Source: DASPHG01 sp963748315 (GTDB lineage: Bacteria; Actinomycetota; Thermoleophilia; Solirubrobacterales; Thermoleophilaceae). From it: 64,000 nucleotides of DNA. Both the position numbers and the translations under genes were made by a program. Under the pieces are notes generated by a model that saw only the letters and a list, made by a program, of their open reading frames with translations, had not been told where the DNA came from and ran no database searches. Each line of letters starts with the position of its first letter. Position 1 is the stretch's first letter. The stretch is taken from contig CAVVIK010000005.1 of NCBI GenBank assembly GCA_963748315.1, positions 434,001-498,000 of the forward strand, read 5' to 3'. Positions 37,883-47,609 of the stretch are shown here, piece after piece.

Positions 37883-39106
37883 TTATGACGCGAGCGCGAT
37901 GTGGCTCTCGAACGACTCGACGCTCGGCTCGACCGTCGTGACGTCGAAGGTCCCGCGAACGGCGTCGAGGGTCTTGAGGCCCTCGCCCGTGATCACCAGC
38001 ACGACCCGCTCATCCGAGTCGATGTCGCCACGCTCGGCGAGCTTCCGGAGCGTCGCCGTCGTGACCCCGCCGGCGGTCTCGGTGAAGATCCCCGTGGTCC
38101 GCGCGAGCAGGGCGATTCCCTGGCGGATCTCCTCATCGCTGACGGAATCGATCCCGCCGCCGGTTCGCCGGGCAAGCTCGAGCGCATACGGCCCGTCGGC
38201 CGGGTTCCCGATTGCGAGCGACTTGGCGATCGTGTCGGGCTTGACCGGCTTGCAGATGTCCCAGCCGGACTCGAACGCGTGCGCGACCGGCGAGCAGCCC
38301 TCGGCCTGGGCGCCGTTGAACGCGGGCGTCTCGCCCTTGAGCAGGCCGATCTCGACCCACTCCTCGAAGCCGCGCGCGATCTTCGTGAAGAGCGACCCGG
38401 ATGCGATCGGGGCGACGACGCGGTCGGGCAGCTCGAAGCCGAGTTGCTCGGCGATCTCATAGCCGAGGGTCTTCGAGCCCTCGGCGTAGTAGGGCCGGAC
38501 GTTGACGTTGACGAACGCCCAGGGCCTCTCGTGCGAGAGCTCCGTGCAGAGCCTGTTGACGTCGTCGTAGTTGCCGTTGACGGCGACGAGGTTGGTCCCG
38601 TAGACGCCCGTCGCGAGGATCTTCTGCTCCTCGAGATCGGCGGGGATGAACACGTACGACTCGAGCCCGGCAGCGGCGGAGTGCGCGGCGACCGCGTTCG
38701 CGAGGTTGCCGGTGGAGGCGCACGCGACGACCTCGTAGCCCAGCTCGCGCGCCTTCGCGAGCGCGACGTTCACGACGCGGTCCTTGAACGAGTGCGTCGG
38801 GTTGGCGGCGTCGTTCTTGACCCACACCTCGCGGATGCCGAGCTCGGCCGCGAGCCGATCGGCCCGGATCAGCGGCGTCGTGCCGGCGTCGAGGGCGGTC
38901 TGGGGCCTGCGCTCGAACGGCAGGAAGTCGGCGTAGCGCCAGATCGAGCGCGGGCCGGCCTGGATCTTGCGCCTGGTCTCGGCGGCGTCCAGCTCGGAGA
39001 AGTCGTATGCGACCTCGAGCGGGCCGAAGCACTTGTCACAGACGTACAGCGCCTCGAGCGGGTACTCGGTCGAACACTCTTTGCACTTCAACGCTTCGAC
39101 GGCCAT
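37883..39106 (-). CDS. thrC: threonine-synthase family PLP enzyme under SAM riboswitch
   Basis: 407 residues, fold type II PLP enzyme. A zinc-ribbon-like N-terminus (CKECSTEYP, CDKCFGPLEV) precedes the PLP lysine in NPTHSFKDRVV. The phosphate-binding ASTGNLANAVAAHSA follows, then PIASGSLFTKIARGF. Threonine synthase turns O-phosphohomoserine into threonine. Control by a SAM riboswitch and linkage to a CysO-type carrier fit methionine or homocysteine metabolism better than threonine supply. ATG at 39104-39106, nine bases after AGGAG. Plain threonine synthase remains the default reading. Confidence 0.85.
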   Translation of the reverse strand: MAVEALKCKECSTEYPLEALYVCDKCFGPLEVAYDFSELDAAETRRKIQAGPRSIWRYADFLPFERRPQTALDAGTTPLIRADRLAAELGIREVWVKNDAANPTHSFKDRVVNVALAKARELGYEVVACASTGNLANAVAAHSAAAGLESYVFIPADLEEQKILATGVYGTNLVAVNGNYDDVNRLCTELSHERPWAFVNVNVRPYYAEGSKTLGYEIAEQLGFELPDRVVAPIASGSLFTKIARGFEEWVEIGLLKGETPAFNGAQAEGCSPVAHAFESGWDICKPVKPDTIAKSLAIGNPADGPYALELARRTGGGIDSVSDEEIRQGIALLARTTGIFTETAGGVTTATLRKLAERGDIDSDERVVLVITGEGLKTLDAVRGTFDVTTVEPSVESFESHIALAS

Positions 39107-39129
39107 AGGGAAAAGCTCCTCTCTATGTG

Positions 39130-39162
39130 AAACGGGCCCCCGTGCTGTGCACGAAGGGCCCC
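39130..39162 (-). terminator. expression-platform hairpin of the SAM riboswitch
   Basis: On the minus strand GGGCCC-TT-CGTGC-ACA-GCACG-GG-GGGCCC folds as a long stem followed by GTTTCA. It sits between the aptamer and the ribosome site (39116-39120), where a ligand-dependent terminator belongs. The T-run is short. Confidence 0.6.
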
Positions 39163-39177
39163 AGTCGAAGCTCCACG

Positions 39178-39272
39178 GCACATCTCGATGGACTTGGCAC
39201 CTTTTCCTCCGAATCGAAGGCTGGTTGCCGGGGTTTCACAGGGCCATGTCCCTCCACCCCTCTCGATGCAAC
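39178..39272 (-). ncRNA. SAM-I (S-box) riboswitch upstream of the thrC-like gene
   Basis: The minus strand contains the conserved core in order: GAGGGGTGGAGGGAC, GGCCCTGTGAAACCCCGGCA-ACC, a variable hairpin GCCTTCGATTCGGAGG, then AAGGTGCCAAGTCC. Ends GCATC/GATG can close helix P1. These are the hallmark S-box segments. A TATGCT hexamer at 39289-39294 puts transcription start just before the aptamer. Confidence 0.92.
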
Positions 39273-39317
39273 GGGTATGTAGGCGCGCAGCATAACAAGG
39301 CTGCTAGACACTTCCGG

Positions 39318-40652
39318 ATGCCACGCGCCCTGCTCGCCGCCCTGCTCCTGCTGATCGCGCTCGCAGCCCCCTCGGCGGCCTCCGCCGCCGAGAAGCCGAA
39401 CCTGCTGGTGATCATCACCGACGACCAGCGCGCCGACGGCACGCTCGACGTGATGCCGCAGACCCGCCGCCGGATCGGCGGCCAGGGCATCACCTTCACC
39501 GAGGCGCACGCGACCACCCCGAAGTGCTGTCCCTCGCGCGCGTCGTTCTTCACCGGGCTCTACGCGCACAACCACGGCGTGATCTCGAACGGCGAGGCCG
39601 ACAAGCTCGACCACACGATCACGGTCCAGCGGCTCGTGCGGAAGAAGGGCTACCGGACGGCGATCTTCGGCAAGTTCCTGAACGCCTGGCCGGTCGAGGT
39701 CAACCCGCCCTTCTTCGACGACTGGGCGATCTCGAATGGCAACTACAACACGAGCTACTGGAACGTCGAGGGCCAGGTGCGCAAGAAGCACAGCTACTCC
39801 GTCGACTTCGTCGCCAAGCAGGCGTCGCGCTTCATCCGCGACACGAACAGGCGCGACGACGACCAGCCCTGGCTCGCATGGGTCACTCCGTATGCGCCGC
39901 ACCTGCCGAGCACCCCGCCCGACCGCTATCGGGACGCGGCGCTGCCGGCCTTCCCGCTGACTCCCGCGATGCAGGAGACCGACTTGTCCGACAAGCCGGA
40001 TTTCCTCGAGCGCGCGTACGACCACGACAACTTCCTGGCGACGATGCGCGACGACGGCCGCCGCTCCCTCATGGCCGTGGACGACCTCGTCCGCCGCCTG
40101 ATGGACCAGCTGAAGCAGCGCGACGAGGCGGACAACACGCTGGTCGTCTTCGCCTCGGACAACGGCTTCATGCTCGGCGAGCACGGCGGCGTGGTCGCAA
40201 AGGACCTCCCCTACCCCGCCTCGACCCGGATCCCGATGATGCTGCGCTGGCCCGGGCACGCGCGGAAGGGCCGCACGACGGACAAGCTGGTCGCGAACCT
40301 CGACGTGGCGGCCACCCTGCTCAAGGCCGCCGGCGTGCGCCGGCGCACCGACGGCCGCTCGCTGCTCGACCCCGACCGCCGCGAGGCGCTCCTGATCGAG
40401 AGCCGCGGCTCCTACAACGAGGACCGCGCGCCGCTCCTGCCCGCCTTCCGCTCGGTGCGCACGCCGGAGTACCGCTACACCGAGTACTACCGGCACAACA
40501 CATTCGACCTCGTCTTCCGCGAGTACTACGACCTGACGGTCGACCCGTGGGAGCTCGAGAACCGCGCCGATGCGCTCCCGCCGGAGCAGGTCGCCGCACT
40601 TTCACAAACTCTCGAGGACTACGGGAGCTGTCAGCGCGCCGAATGTCCGTGA
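39318..40652 (+). CDS. secreted sulfatase
   Basis: 444 residues. Signal peptide MPRALLAALLLLIALAAPSAASA. Metal site NLLVIITDDQRADGT and formylglycine motif CCPSRASFFTGLYAHNHGV (C-x-P-S-R, intact). Later KFLNAW, FASDNGFMLGEHGG and DPWELENRAD are typical of the arylsulfatase/sulfohydrolase family. It likely removes sulfate from an external glycan or ester. ATG at 39318, divergent from the thrC leader; TAGACA lies seven bases before the ATG. Confidence 0.92.
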   Translation: MPRALLAALLLLIALAAPSAASAAEKPNLLVIITDDQRADGTLDVMPQTRRRIGGQGITFTEAHATTPKCCPSRASFFTGLYAHNHGVISNGEADKLDHTITVQRLVRKKGYRTAIFGKFLNAWPVEVNPPFFDDWAISNGNYNTSYWNVEGQVRKKHSYSVDFVAKQASRFIRDTNRRDDDQPWLAWVTPYAPHLPSTPPDRYRDAALPAFPLTPAMQETDLSDKPDFLERAYDHDNFLATMRDDGRRSLMAVDDLVRRLMDQLKQRDEADNTLVVFASDNGFMLGEHGGVVAKDLPYPASTRIPMMLRWPGHARKGRTTDKLVANLDVAATLLKAAGVRRRTDGRSLLDPDRREALLIESRGSYNEDRAPLLPAFRSVRTPEYRYTEYYRHNTFDLVFREYYDLTVDPWELENRADALPPEQVAALSQTLEDYGSCQRAECP

Positions 40653-40676
40653 GAGCGGCCAAACTACAGTCACGGC

Positions 40677-41669
40677 ATGCCGAGCATTCCCAAGCCACGG
40701 CTTCGGCGCGCCGCACGGGCGGCGTCGGTCGAGCACGCCCCACAGCCGGCTGAGCCGCGGATCGAGGTCGTCGAGCACGACGGCCTCCGCTGGATCAACA
40801 TCGAGCAGCCCGGCACGCTCGAGCAGGCCTGGCTCGGGGAGCACTTCGAGTTCCACCCGCTCGACCTCGAAGACGTTCGCTCGCGCAACCAGCGGCCGAA
40901 GATGGACGAGTACGAGGACTACCTCTTCATCGTCCTCAACTTCCCGGTCTTCGACAAGACGGCCGGGCGCCTCAACGCGGGCGAGCTCGACATCTTCATC
41001 GGGCCCGACTACCTGATCACGCTGCCGAACTCGCCGCTCGCGCCGGTCGAGTACCTGTTCGAGCGCTGCCGCTCGAGCGAGGAGACGCGCGACCAGCTCA
41101 TGTCCAAGGGCCCCGGGCTCCTGCTCTACAAGATCGTCGACGACTCGTTCGACTACTGCTTCCCGATGCTGCGCAAGATGGGCAACAAGCTCGACCGGAT
41201 CGAGGACGAGATCTTCGAGGGCGCCGCCGAGGACGTCGTGCGCGATATCTCGAACGCGAAGCAGGAGATCATCAACTTCCGCAAGATCATCCGGCCGCAG
41301 CGAACCGTCCTCCGCGACCTCGAGCGGAACAAGCAGCGCTACCTCGCCGAGGACCTCGACATCTACTTCGACGACATCGTCGACGCCTCCGAGCGGATCT
41401 GGGACATGCTCGAGAACTACAAGGAGGTCGTCGAGGCACTCGAGCAGACGAACGAGTCGGTCATCTCGCACCGTGTGAACGGCATCCTGCGCGTGCTCAC
41501 CGCGTTCAGCGTGATCATCCTGCCGCTCACGCTGATCGCGAGCATCTGGGGCATGAACGTCGGCGTCCCAGGCGAGGGAGGCGAGACGGCGTTCTGGGTC
41601 ATCGTCGCGGCAATGGTGGCCGTCCTCGCGGGGATGCTCGTCTTCTTCCGCCGGCGCAGGTGGCTGTAG
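40677..41669 (+). CDS. corA: CorA-family divalent-metal channel
   Basis: 330 residues. A long acidic cytosolic domain ends in two membrane helices: VLTAFSVIILPLTLIASIWGMNVG, with the GMN pore motif, and AFWVIVAAMVAVLAGMLVFF with a basic tail. Pentameric Mg/Co/Ni channel by family. ATG at 40677, 25 bases after the sulfatase gene, so possibly co-transcribed. Confidence 0.93.
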   Translation: MPSIPKPRLRRAARAASVEHAPQPAEPRIEVVEHDGLRWINIEQPGTLEQAWLGEHFEFHPLDLEDVRSRNQRPKMDEYEDYLFIVLNFPVFDKTAGRLNAGELDIFIGPDYLITLPNSPLAPVEYLFERCRSSEETRDQLMSKGPGLLLYKIVDDSFDYCFPMLRKMGNKLDRIEDEIFEGAAEDVVRDISNAKQEIINFRKIIRPQRTVLRDLERNKQRYLAEDLDIYFDDIVDASERIWDMLENYKEVVEALEQTNESVISHRVNGILRVLTAFSVIILPLTLIASIWGMNVGVPGEGGETAFWVIVAAMVAVLAGMLVFFRRRRWL

Positions 41670-42527
41670 CCGCGTCCGTTGTCGTCGCGACGCGCGGCCG
41701 TCCCAAGCGGCTGAACGCGCTGCTCGAGTCGCTCGCGGACCAGGACGCCGACGTCGAGGTCGTCGTCGTCGAGGACACCGACGGGCGCGGGCCGGCGGCG
41801 GTGCGCAACATCGGCTGGCAGCGGGCGAAGGGCGAGCTGATCTGCTTCGTCGACGACGACGTCGTGCTCGACCGCGGCTGGGCGCGGGCCCTGCTCGACG
41901 CCCACGGCGAAAGCCCCGATGCCGTCCTGCAGGGGCGCACCGAGCCGCATCCGGCAGAGGCCGCGCATGCAGGACGCCTTCTCGCGCTCGAAGGCGATCA
42001 CCGCAGCTCGACTGGAACTACCAGACCTGCAACATCGCCTACCCGCGCGCGCTGCTGGAACGGCTCGGCGGGTTCGACGAGGCGTATCGGTTCGCGTCGG
42101 CGGAGGACACGGACCTCGGCTGGCGCGCGCGCGAGGCCGGCGCCCCCGCCCGGTTCGTGCCGAGGCGCGCGCCTGGCACGCCGTCCAGCGGTTCGGGGTC
42201 CTGCGGCTCGTGCAGCGGATGCGGATCAAGACCGACGTCGCGCGCCTCACCCGCCGCCACCCCGGGCTGCGCCACCACTACTACCGCCAGATCTTCTGGA
42301 AGCGCTCGCACGCGTTCCTGCCGTTGGCTGCCGCAGGGCTCGCGCTCGCCCCACGCACCCGCGGCGCGTCGCTCGTGCTCGCGGCGCCGTACGTGCGGCT
42401 CTACCGCGGCCATCACGGCTCGTACCCGGGGACGGTCGCCTCGCTGCCGGGCCACGCCGCGGTCGACGGCGCCGAGATGGCCGCGATCGCCGCCGGAGCG
42501 GTCCGCTTCCGGACGCTCCTCGTCTAG
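41660..42527 (+). CDS. GT2-family glycosyltransferase (two frameshifts)
   Basis: About 288 residues if repaired. N-terminus AASVVVATRGRPKRLNALLESLADQ, CFVDDDVVLDRGW, VLQGRTEPHP. The middle, in a second frame, has YQTCNIAYPRALLERLGGFDEAYRFASAEDTDLGW. The end, in a third frame, has FWKRSHAFLPLAAAGLALAPR. Breaks fall near 42010 and 42160. Same subfamily as the GT2 genes at 35648, 36600 and 49668. GTG start overlaps the corA end. The stop shares CTAG with the convergent methyltransferase. Confidence 0.82.
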
Positions 42528-43127
42528 CCCGGCCGGCGCCACACGAACAGCGAGCCGCCGGGCGTCTCCCCCGTCAGTCCGAGATCGCGGACCGCCTCGG
42601 CCACGCCGGGCCAGGCCTCGTTCCCGTAGTCGTGGAACACCACGACGCCGCCAGGGGCGAGCAGCGGACTCCAGGCCTCCATGTGCGCGATGGTGGATTC
42701 GCGGTCATGAGCGCCGTCGATGAAGACGAGGTCGGCGGTTCCCGAGAACTTCACCGCCCCGTCGGTGCCCAGCGCCTTCACGAACTCGACGCGCTCCCGG
42801 GCGGCCGCGGGCACGAGCCGCACGTACCGCTCGCGCGTGGGCCACGACGTGGGGTCGAAGCTGGTCACGCGGCGGCCCGGATCCGCGAGCGCCAGCGCGA
42901 GCGTGGTCCAGCCGGCGGCGGTGCCGATCTCGACCACGCTGCGGCGGCCCGCCGCGACGTCGAGCAGGCGCTTTACCGACTCGGGGCCGGACGCGGCGCG
43001 CAGGACGTGCTCGTCTTCGGTCCGAAGCGCCAGCCGAGCTGGCCCTGAGGTAGAACCACGCCACGCGAGGCGGAAGCCCGACGAGCTGGCGGACTCCCCA
43101 ACCGCGGCGTGCGAGCTCCCGGCTCAT
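42524..43127 (-). CDS. class I methyltransferase (TylF/CmcI-like)
   Basis: About 200 residues. VEIGTAAGWTTLALALADPGRRVTSFDP is the SAM motif. LVFIDGAHDRESTIAHMEAWSPLLAPGGVVVFHDYG gives the Asp-His metal-site pattern of O-methyltransferases acting on sugars or catechols. N-terminus MSRELARRGWGVRQLVGLPPRV is in another frame; the break lies near 43040-43050. Confidence 0.78.
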
Positions 43128-43970
43128 TCAGGCCGCCGCGCCATCTCGGCCCACAGCGACCCCAGGTAGCGGCCGGCGTAATCGAGCCGAGCGACCATCG
43201 CCATCCGCCGGCGCTCCGCCGGGTCGAGCGAGCCCGGATCCACGCCGAGGGCTCGCAGGGCCGCTTGGCCGCGCACGATGCCGCCGGGATGACGCCAGTG
43301 GCGCCGCCCGACCTCACCGTCGAAGCGCCGCGCAAGCGTCGTGCTCGAGGCCCCTTGCCGAGCCGCCCGCCGGCAGACCTCGCCGAGGCGTGAGGCTCGC
43401 GGGATGGGCGACCTCCGCCGCCGGGCACCAGCCGATCGTGAGACCCAGGCGGCGGGCGCGGATGCAGAGGTCGACATCGTCGCCGGCCGTCAGCCGCTCG
43501 TCGAACCCGCCGATGCGCTCGAACGCGTCGCGGGTGATGCCGAGATTCGCCCCGGCGCTCCATCCGCCCTCCGTCACGGCGCGCTCCTGCTGGAAGCGCC
43601 AGAGCGCGTCGAAGCGCTCGGCGGCGCCCGGCTGCCTGCGGGTCTCGACGCGCACCGGCCCGCCCGCGAGCGGCGTCTCGTCCAGGCACTCCGAGAGGCG
43701 CTCCGGCCAACCCGGCTCCGGCACGCAGCCGGCATCCGTGAAGAGCAGCCGCTCACCGGCTGCGGCCGCTGCGCCGAGGTTGCGTGCAGCCGGCCGGCTC
43801 GGCTGCTCGAGGACGACGACCGTCGCCCCATATGTGCGCGCCACCTCGGCGGTCGAATCCGACGAGCCGTTCGCCGCAACGACGACGTCGACCCCGGCAA
43901 GGGCGGCGAGCGTCGGCGCGATCTCCGCGGCGGCGTTGCGCGCCGGAATGACGACCGAGACAGGGATCAT
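43124..43970 (-). CDS. GT2-family glycosyltransferase (one frameshift)
   Basis: About 281 residues. VSVVIPARNAAAEIAPTLAALAGVDVVVAANGSSD, LFTDAGCVPEPGWPERL, GFDERLTAGDDVDLCIRARRLG. The break near 43400 shifts into the C-terminal helical part ending YLGSLWAEMARRPE. ATG at 43968-43970, only 23 bases from the divergent gene. Confidence 0.83.
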
Positions 43971-43977
43971 TGAGGCG

Positions 43978-43987
43978 AGATTAGGCT
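43978..43987. promoter_or_regulatory. bidirectional -10 decamer AGATTAGGCT
   Basis: TAGGCT faces the plus strand, six bases before GTG at 43994; TAATCT faces the minus strand, seven bases before ATG at 43970. Both spacings fit leaderless transcription. Confidence 0.55.
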
Positions 43988-43993
43988 GAGGCT

Positions 43994-45149
43994 GTGACCG
44001 AGCGGGACATGGCGCTCGCCCTCGTGCGCCTCATCGCCCAGCCGACCCCGGAGCGCACGGACGCGGTTCGCCGGGCCGCGCGGTCGGTCGACGTGGACCG
44101 CGTGCTCGATCTTCTCGCCGCGCAGAGGCTGGTCCCCACGCTGGGCGGCCCGCTGCTGGAGGCGGCCGAGCCGGAGCTTCCCGGCCACGTTGTCGAGCAG
44201 ATACGAACCGCACGCCTGCGCGCGCGCACGCGTGGACTCCTCCACCACGACCTGACGCAGGCGGCTCACAGCCGAGCTGTCCGAGCGCGGCATCCCGGTC
44301 GTGCCGCTCAAGGGCGCGGAGCTCGCCGACACCGTCTATGGCGACATCGGGGCGCGGCAGTCGACCGACATCGACCTGCTCGTGCCGCTTGCCGAGCTCG
44401 ACCGCGCGGTCGAGCTCGCCGAGGCTCAGGGCTGGCGCGAACCGGATCTGCTGCGGGCCGCGGGACGCCCGCGGCTCCACCGCGAGCTCTTCCACGCGAC
44501 GCTGCCACCGCTCGAGCTGCACTGGCGGGTGCACTGGTACGAGGACAAGTTCGCGGCCGCCGCGCTCGCGCGGGCACGCGCCACCGACGACGGCTGGCTG
44601 CGCCTCGAGCCCGCCGACGAGATCGTCTTCCTGCTGCTCTTCCTCGCCCGCGACGGCTTCGCCGGGCTCCGGCAGACGGTCGACGTCGCGGCGTGGTGGG
44701 CAACACTCGGAGAGGCGGACGCGACCGGAGCGGCGGTGCGCAGAGCTACGAACGCGCACCCGAAGCTCGCGCGCGCCCTGACAGCCGCGGGACGCCACGT
44801 CGAGGAGATCGCGGCGCTGCCGCCCGGCTCCATCGCAGGACGAACCCGCCGCCTCTCGCGCCGGCAGCGCGCGGCGCTGCGGCTGGCAAATCCCTGGCTC
44901 ACCGGGTCGCGTGCGCAGGTGATGGCCGACGTATCGCTGGTCGACGGGCTGCTCGGCCCCCGCCGCGGTGTCCGAGGCTTCATCAGCCGGCAGGTGCTCC
45001 CCCCGCGCTGGGTGCTCCTCCGACGCCAGCCCCGGCTCCAGCGCGCGTCGCGTGCGCGGGTCGGAGCGGCGCGCGTCGGCCACGCCGCGCGCGTGCTTGG
45101 CCGCTACGCGCTCGCGTCGCGGGCGTTGATCACAGGTCCTCGCAGCTGA
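43994..45149 (+). CDS. uncharacterised nucleotidyltransferase-fold protein (NTP_transf_5-like)
   Basis: About 384 residues after repair of one frameshift near 44270-44280. VVPLKGAELADTVYGDIGARQSTDIDLLVP holds the KG and D-x-D signature of the family. HWRVHWYEDKF and DEIVFLLLFLARDGF follow. Such proteins sit in many surface-polysaccharide clusters, with no proven reaction. GTG start. Its stop shares one base with the start of the glycerophosphotransferase, indicating coupling. Confidence 0.75.
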
Positions 45150-46247
45150 TGGCTGGCCCGTTGACGCGGCTCGTCCGGATGGCGGGCGCCCAGGTGCTCC
45201 AGCGGACCGGTGAGCCGTCCGCCAGGCGGGTGCTCTTCAACAGCTTCAACGGGAGCTACTCGGACAGCCCGCGCGCGATCCACGAGGAGCTCGTCCGGCG
45301 ATCCGCGCCTCTGGATTACGTCTGGCTCGGGTCGGACGTCGAGCCCTACAGCCTGGGCTATCTGCGCGAGGTGGGACAGGCCGGGTACGTCGTCTCGAAC
45401 ATCGAGATGCCGCGGAACTTCCGGAAGCGGCCCGGGATGACCTACCTCCAGACCTGGCACGGGACGCCGCTGAAGCGGATCGGGTTCGACAACGAGCGCT
45501 GGAAGCAGAACCCGCGCGGGCTCGACCGGATGGCGCGGGAGTTCGCCAAATGGGACTTCCTCGTCTCGCAGAACGCGTTCAGCACCGAGATCTTCCGCCG
45601 CGCGTTTCGATTCGACGGCGAGATCCTCGTGACGGGCTACCCGCGCAACGACATGCTGAGCTCGCCGACAGCGCCGACGATTCGCCGAGCCGTTCGTGCG
45701 GAGCTCGGGATTCCGGACGGGATGCGCACCGTCCTCTACGCGCCCACCTGGAGGGACAACCTGGTCGACGAGCGCGGCTCGCTGCGATTCTCGCCGGCAC
45801 TCGACGTCGAGCGGATGGCCGAGCGGCTCGGCGGCGACACGGTCCTCCTTCTGCGCCTGCATCGCCTGCTGACGCCGGAGCTCGGCGAGGGGCTGGGTGC
45901 ATTCGCCCGCAACGTCTCCGCCTATCCGGACATCCGCGATCTCTATCTCGCCGCGGACGTACTGATCACGGACTACTCGTCCGCGATGTTCGACTTCGCC
46001 GTCACAGGCAAGCCGATCGTGTTCTTCACATACGACCTCGAGGAATACCGCGACGGCGTGCGCGGTTTCTACTTCGACCTCGAGGCGGAGGCGCCGGGGC
46101 CGATATGCCGGACGAGCGACGACGTGATCGACGCGCTCACCGACCTCGACGACGGATCCGAGCGCTACGACCGCTTCCGGCAGCGCTTCTGCCCGCTCGA
46201 CGACGGCGGCGCCGCGCGCGCGCGTGGTCGAGCGCGTGTTCGGCTAG
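45149..46247 (+). CDS. CDP-glycerol:polyol glycerophosphotransferase-like (TagB/TagF family)
   Basis: About 366 residues, GT-B-like. RVLFNSFNGSYSDSPRAIHEEL, TYLQTWHGTPLKRIGFD, VTGYPRNDML, VLYAPTWRDN, and the hallmark VLITDYSSAMFDFAVTGKPIVFFTYDLEEY. The family links glycerol or ribitol phosphate units in teichoic-type polymers. An indel near 46220 hides the true end (VVERVFG then TAG). The stop shares CTAG with the convergent gene. Homologue at 60148. Confidence 0.88.
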
Positions 46248-47107
46248 CCGCCGGCCGCCCGCCGGTAGCCGACGTGGTAGGCGAAGCGGCCGCCCTTGAG
46301 CAATTGCTCGAGCAGTTCCTCGTCGCGCCGCCGCGCCGCCGCCAGCGCGCTCCGCACGACGACGCCGGCGATCCGCCGCGCGAGCAGCGGATAGGACATG
46401 CCCACGGGCGGCGGCGCCCCCTGTGCCGCCCAGCTGTGGCGGAGCGCCCGGTGGCTGCGGCCGTAGCGGTAGTTCTGCTCGAGGTAGCCCCGCAGAGTCG
46501 CGCGCGGCACCCACTCCATCAGGGCCTCGTCGACCGTCTCCAGCCGGCGGCCGGGCCGCTCGAGCGTGCGCCAGCAGAGGTCCGCGTCCGCGCCGCTCCT
46601 GATCTCTCGAAAGCCGCCGACGGCCTCGAGGTCGGTGCGCCGCGCGGCGAGGTTGCACGTCGGCAGGTAGGGGCGAAACCAGGCGTCGGTCGTGTACTTG
46701 CGCAGGTCGTAGAACTGCTGGCGCTCGCCCACGCGGGCGCCCAGCGTCGGCCCGCCGCGGGTCAGCACATCCGAGCCCGCCAGCGCGACGGACGGGTCCT
46801 GGAACAGCGCCGTCAGCACGCGCCCCCAGGTCGGGCGTGGACGGCTGCGCACGTCCACGAACAGGATCACCTCGTTCTCGGCGGCGCGCCAGCCGACGTT
46901 GCGCGCCGCATACGGCCCCTTGCCGCCCGAGCGCAGCACGCGCACGCCGTCCATGCCGGCGAGGGTCCCGCCGGGCGAGTCGTCCACGACGATCACCTCG
47001 TCCACCTGGTCGTCCTGCGCGCGGACGGCGTCGAGGCAGCCGCGCAAGAGCGCGGAGTCGTCGCGCACCGGCACGACCACGCTCGCGCCCTGCGAGCTAG
47101 TCGCCAT
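46244..47107 (-). CDS. GT2-family glycosyltransferase
   Basis: 287 residues, intact. ASVVVPVRDDSALLRGCLDAVRAQ, VIVVDDSPGGT, GPYAARNVGWRAAENEVILFVDVRSRP, GADADLCWRTLERPGRRLE, then a basic C-terminal domain with RYGRSHRALRHSW. Closer to general GT2 glycan synthases than to the GRTEPDP subgroup. Confidence 0.88.
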   Translation of the reverse strand: MATSSQGASVVVPVRDDSALLRGCLDAVRAQDDQVDEVIVVDDSPGGTLAGMDGVRVLRSGGKGPYAARNVGWRAAENEVILFVDVRSRPRPTWGRVLTALFQDPSVALAGSDVLTRGGPTLGARVGERQQFYDLRKYTTDAWFRPYLPTCNLAARRTDLEAVGGFREIRSGADADLCWRTLERPGRRLETVDEALMEWVPRATLRGYLEQNYRYGRSHRALRHSWAAQGAPPPVGMSYPLLARRIAGVVVRSALAAARRRDEELLEQLLKGGRFAYHVGYRRAAGG

Positions 47108-47609
47108 CGTCGAGCTGGCGTATCAGTCGCGCGGGCACGCCGCCGTAGAGCGCGTTCGGGGCCACCTCGCCGTCGACCACGGCGCCCGCCGCGACGATGC
47201 AGCCCGCACCCAGCGTGGCGCCGGGAAGGATGATCGAGCCGGCGCCGAGCCAGGCCCCGTCCCCGACGCGAACCGGGGCCAGCGACAAGGTGGACGCGCG
47301 CCGCTCCGGAGGCCCGATCTCATGACTTGTCGTGAGGATCTGCACGCCCGGCCCGAGATGGACCTGCTCACCGAGGCTCACATCCGCGGTGGCGTCGATG
47401 AAGCACCCGCCGTTCACGAACGTGTCCCGCCCCAGGGTCAGCTTGGACCCGACGACGAGGACCCCCGGCCACATGCGCGCGCCCGGGCCGAAGCGGTGTC
47501 CGAGCGTGTGCAGGATCCGCTTGCGGACCGGCATCGGCACGACAGGCAGCGCGGCCAGGCGTGCGCGCCACGTCTTGGCCGCCGGCCACCAGCGCCTACG
47601 GCGGCCCAT
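47097..47609 (-). CDS. left-handed beta-helix acyltransferase (maltose O-acetyltransferase-like)
   Basis: 170 residues. Hexapeptide repeats (LTLGRDTFVNGGCFIDATADVSLGEQVHLGPGVQILTTSH, VRVGDGAWLGAGSIILPGATLGAGCIVAAGAVV) and the end YGGVPARLI. The His in TTSHEIG is the usual catalytic base. Expected to O-acetylate a sugar. It overlaps the neighbouring GT2 gene by 11 bases. Confidence 0.88.
   Translation of the reverse strand: MGRRRRWWPAAKTWRARLAALPVVPMPVRKRILHTLGHRFGPGARMWPGVLVVGSKLTLGRDTFVNGGCFIDATADVSLGEQVHLGPGVQILTTSHEIGPPERRASTLSLAPVRVGDGAWLGAGSIILPGATLGAGCIVAAGAVVDGEVAPNALYGGVPARLIRQLDDGD

Noticed and set aside
39130..39162. Hairpin considered as a terminator for the plus-strand sulfatase promoter region
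   Set aside because: Its position between the SAM aptamer and the thrC ribosome site, with the T-run on the minus strand, fits the riboswitch expression platform better.
43994..47233. 1079-residue plus-strand frame joining nucleotidyltransferase, glycerophosphotransferase and beyond
   Set aside because: Created by frameshifts near 44275 and 46220; correct frames give two genes ending at 45149 and 46247, and the rest is antisense to a GT2 gene.
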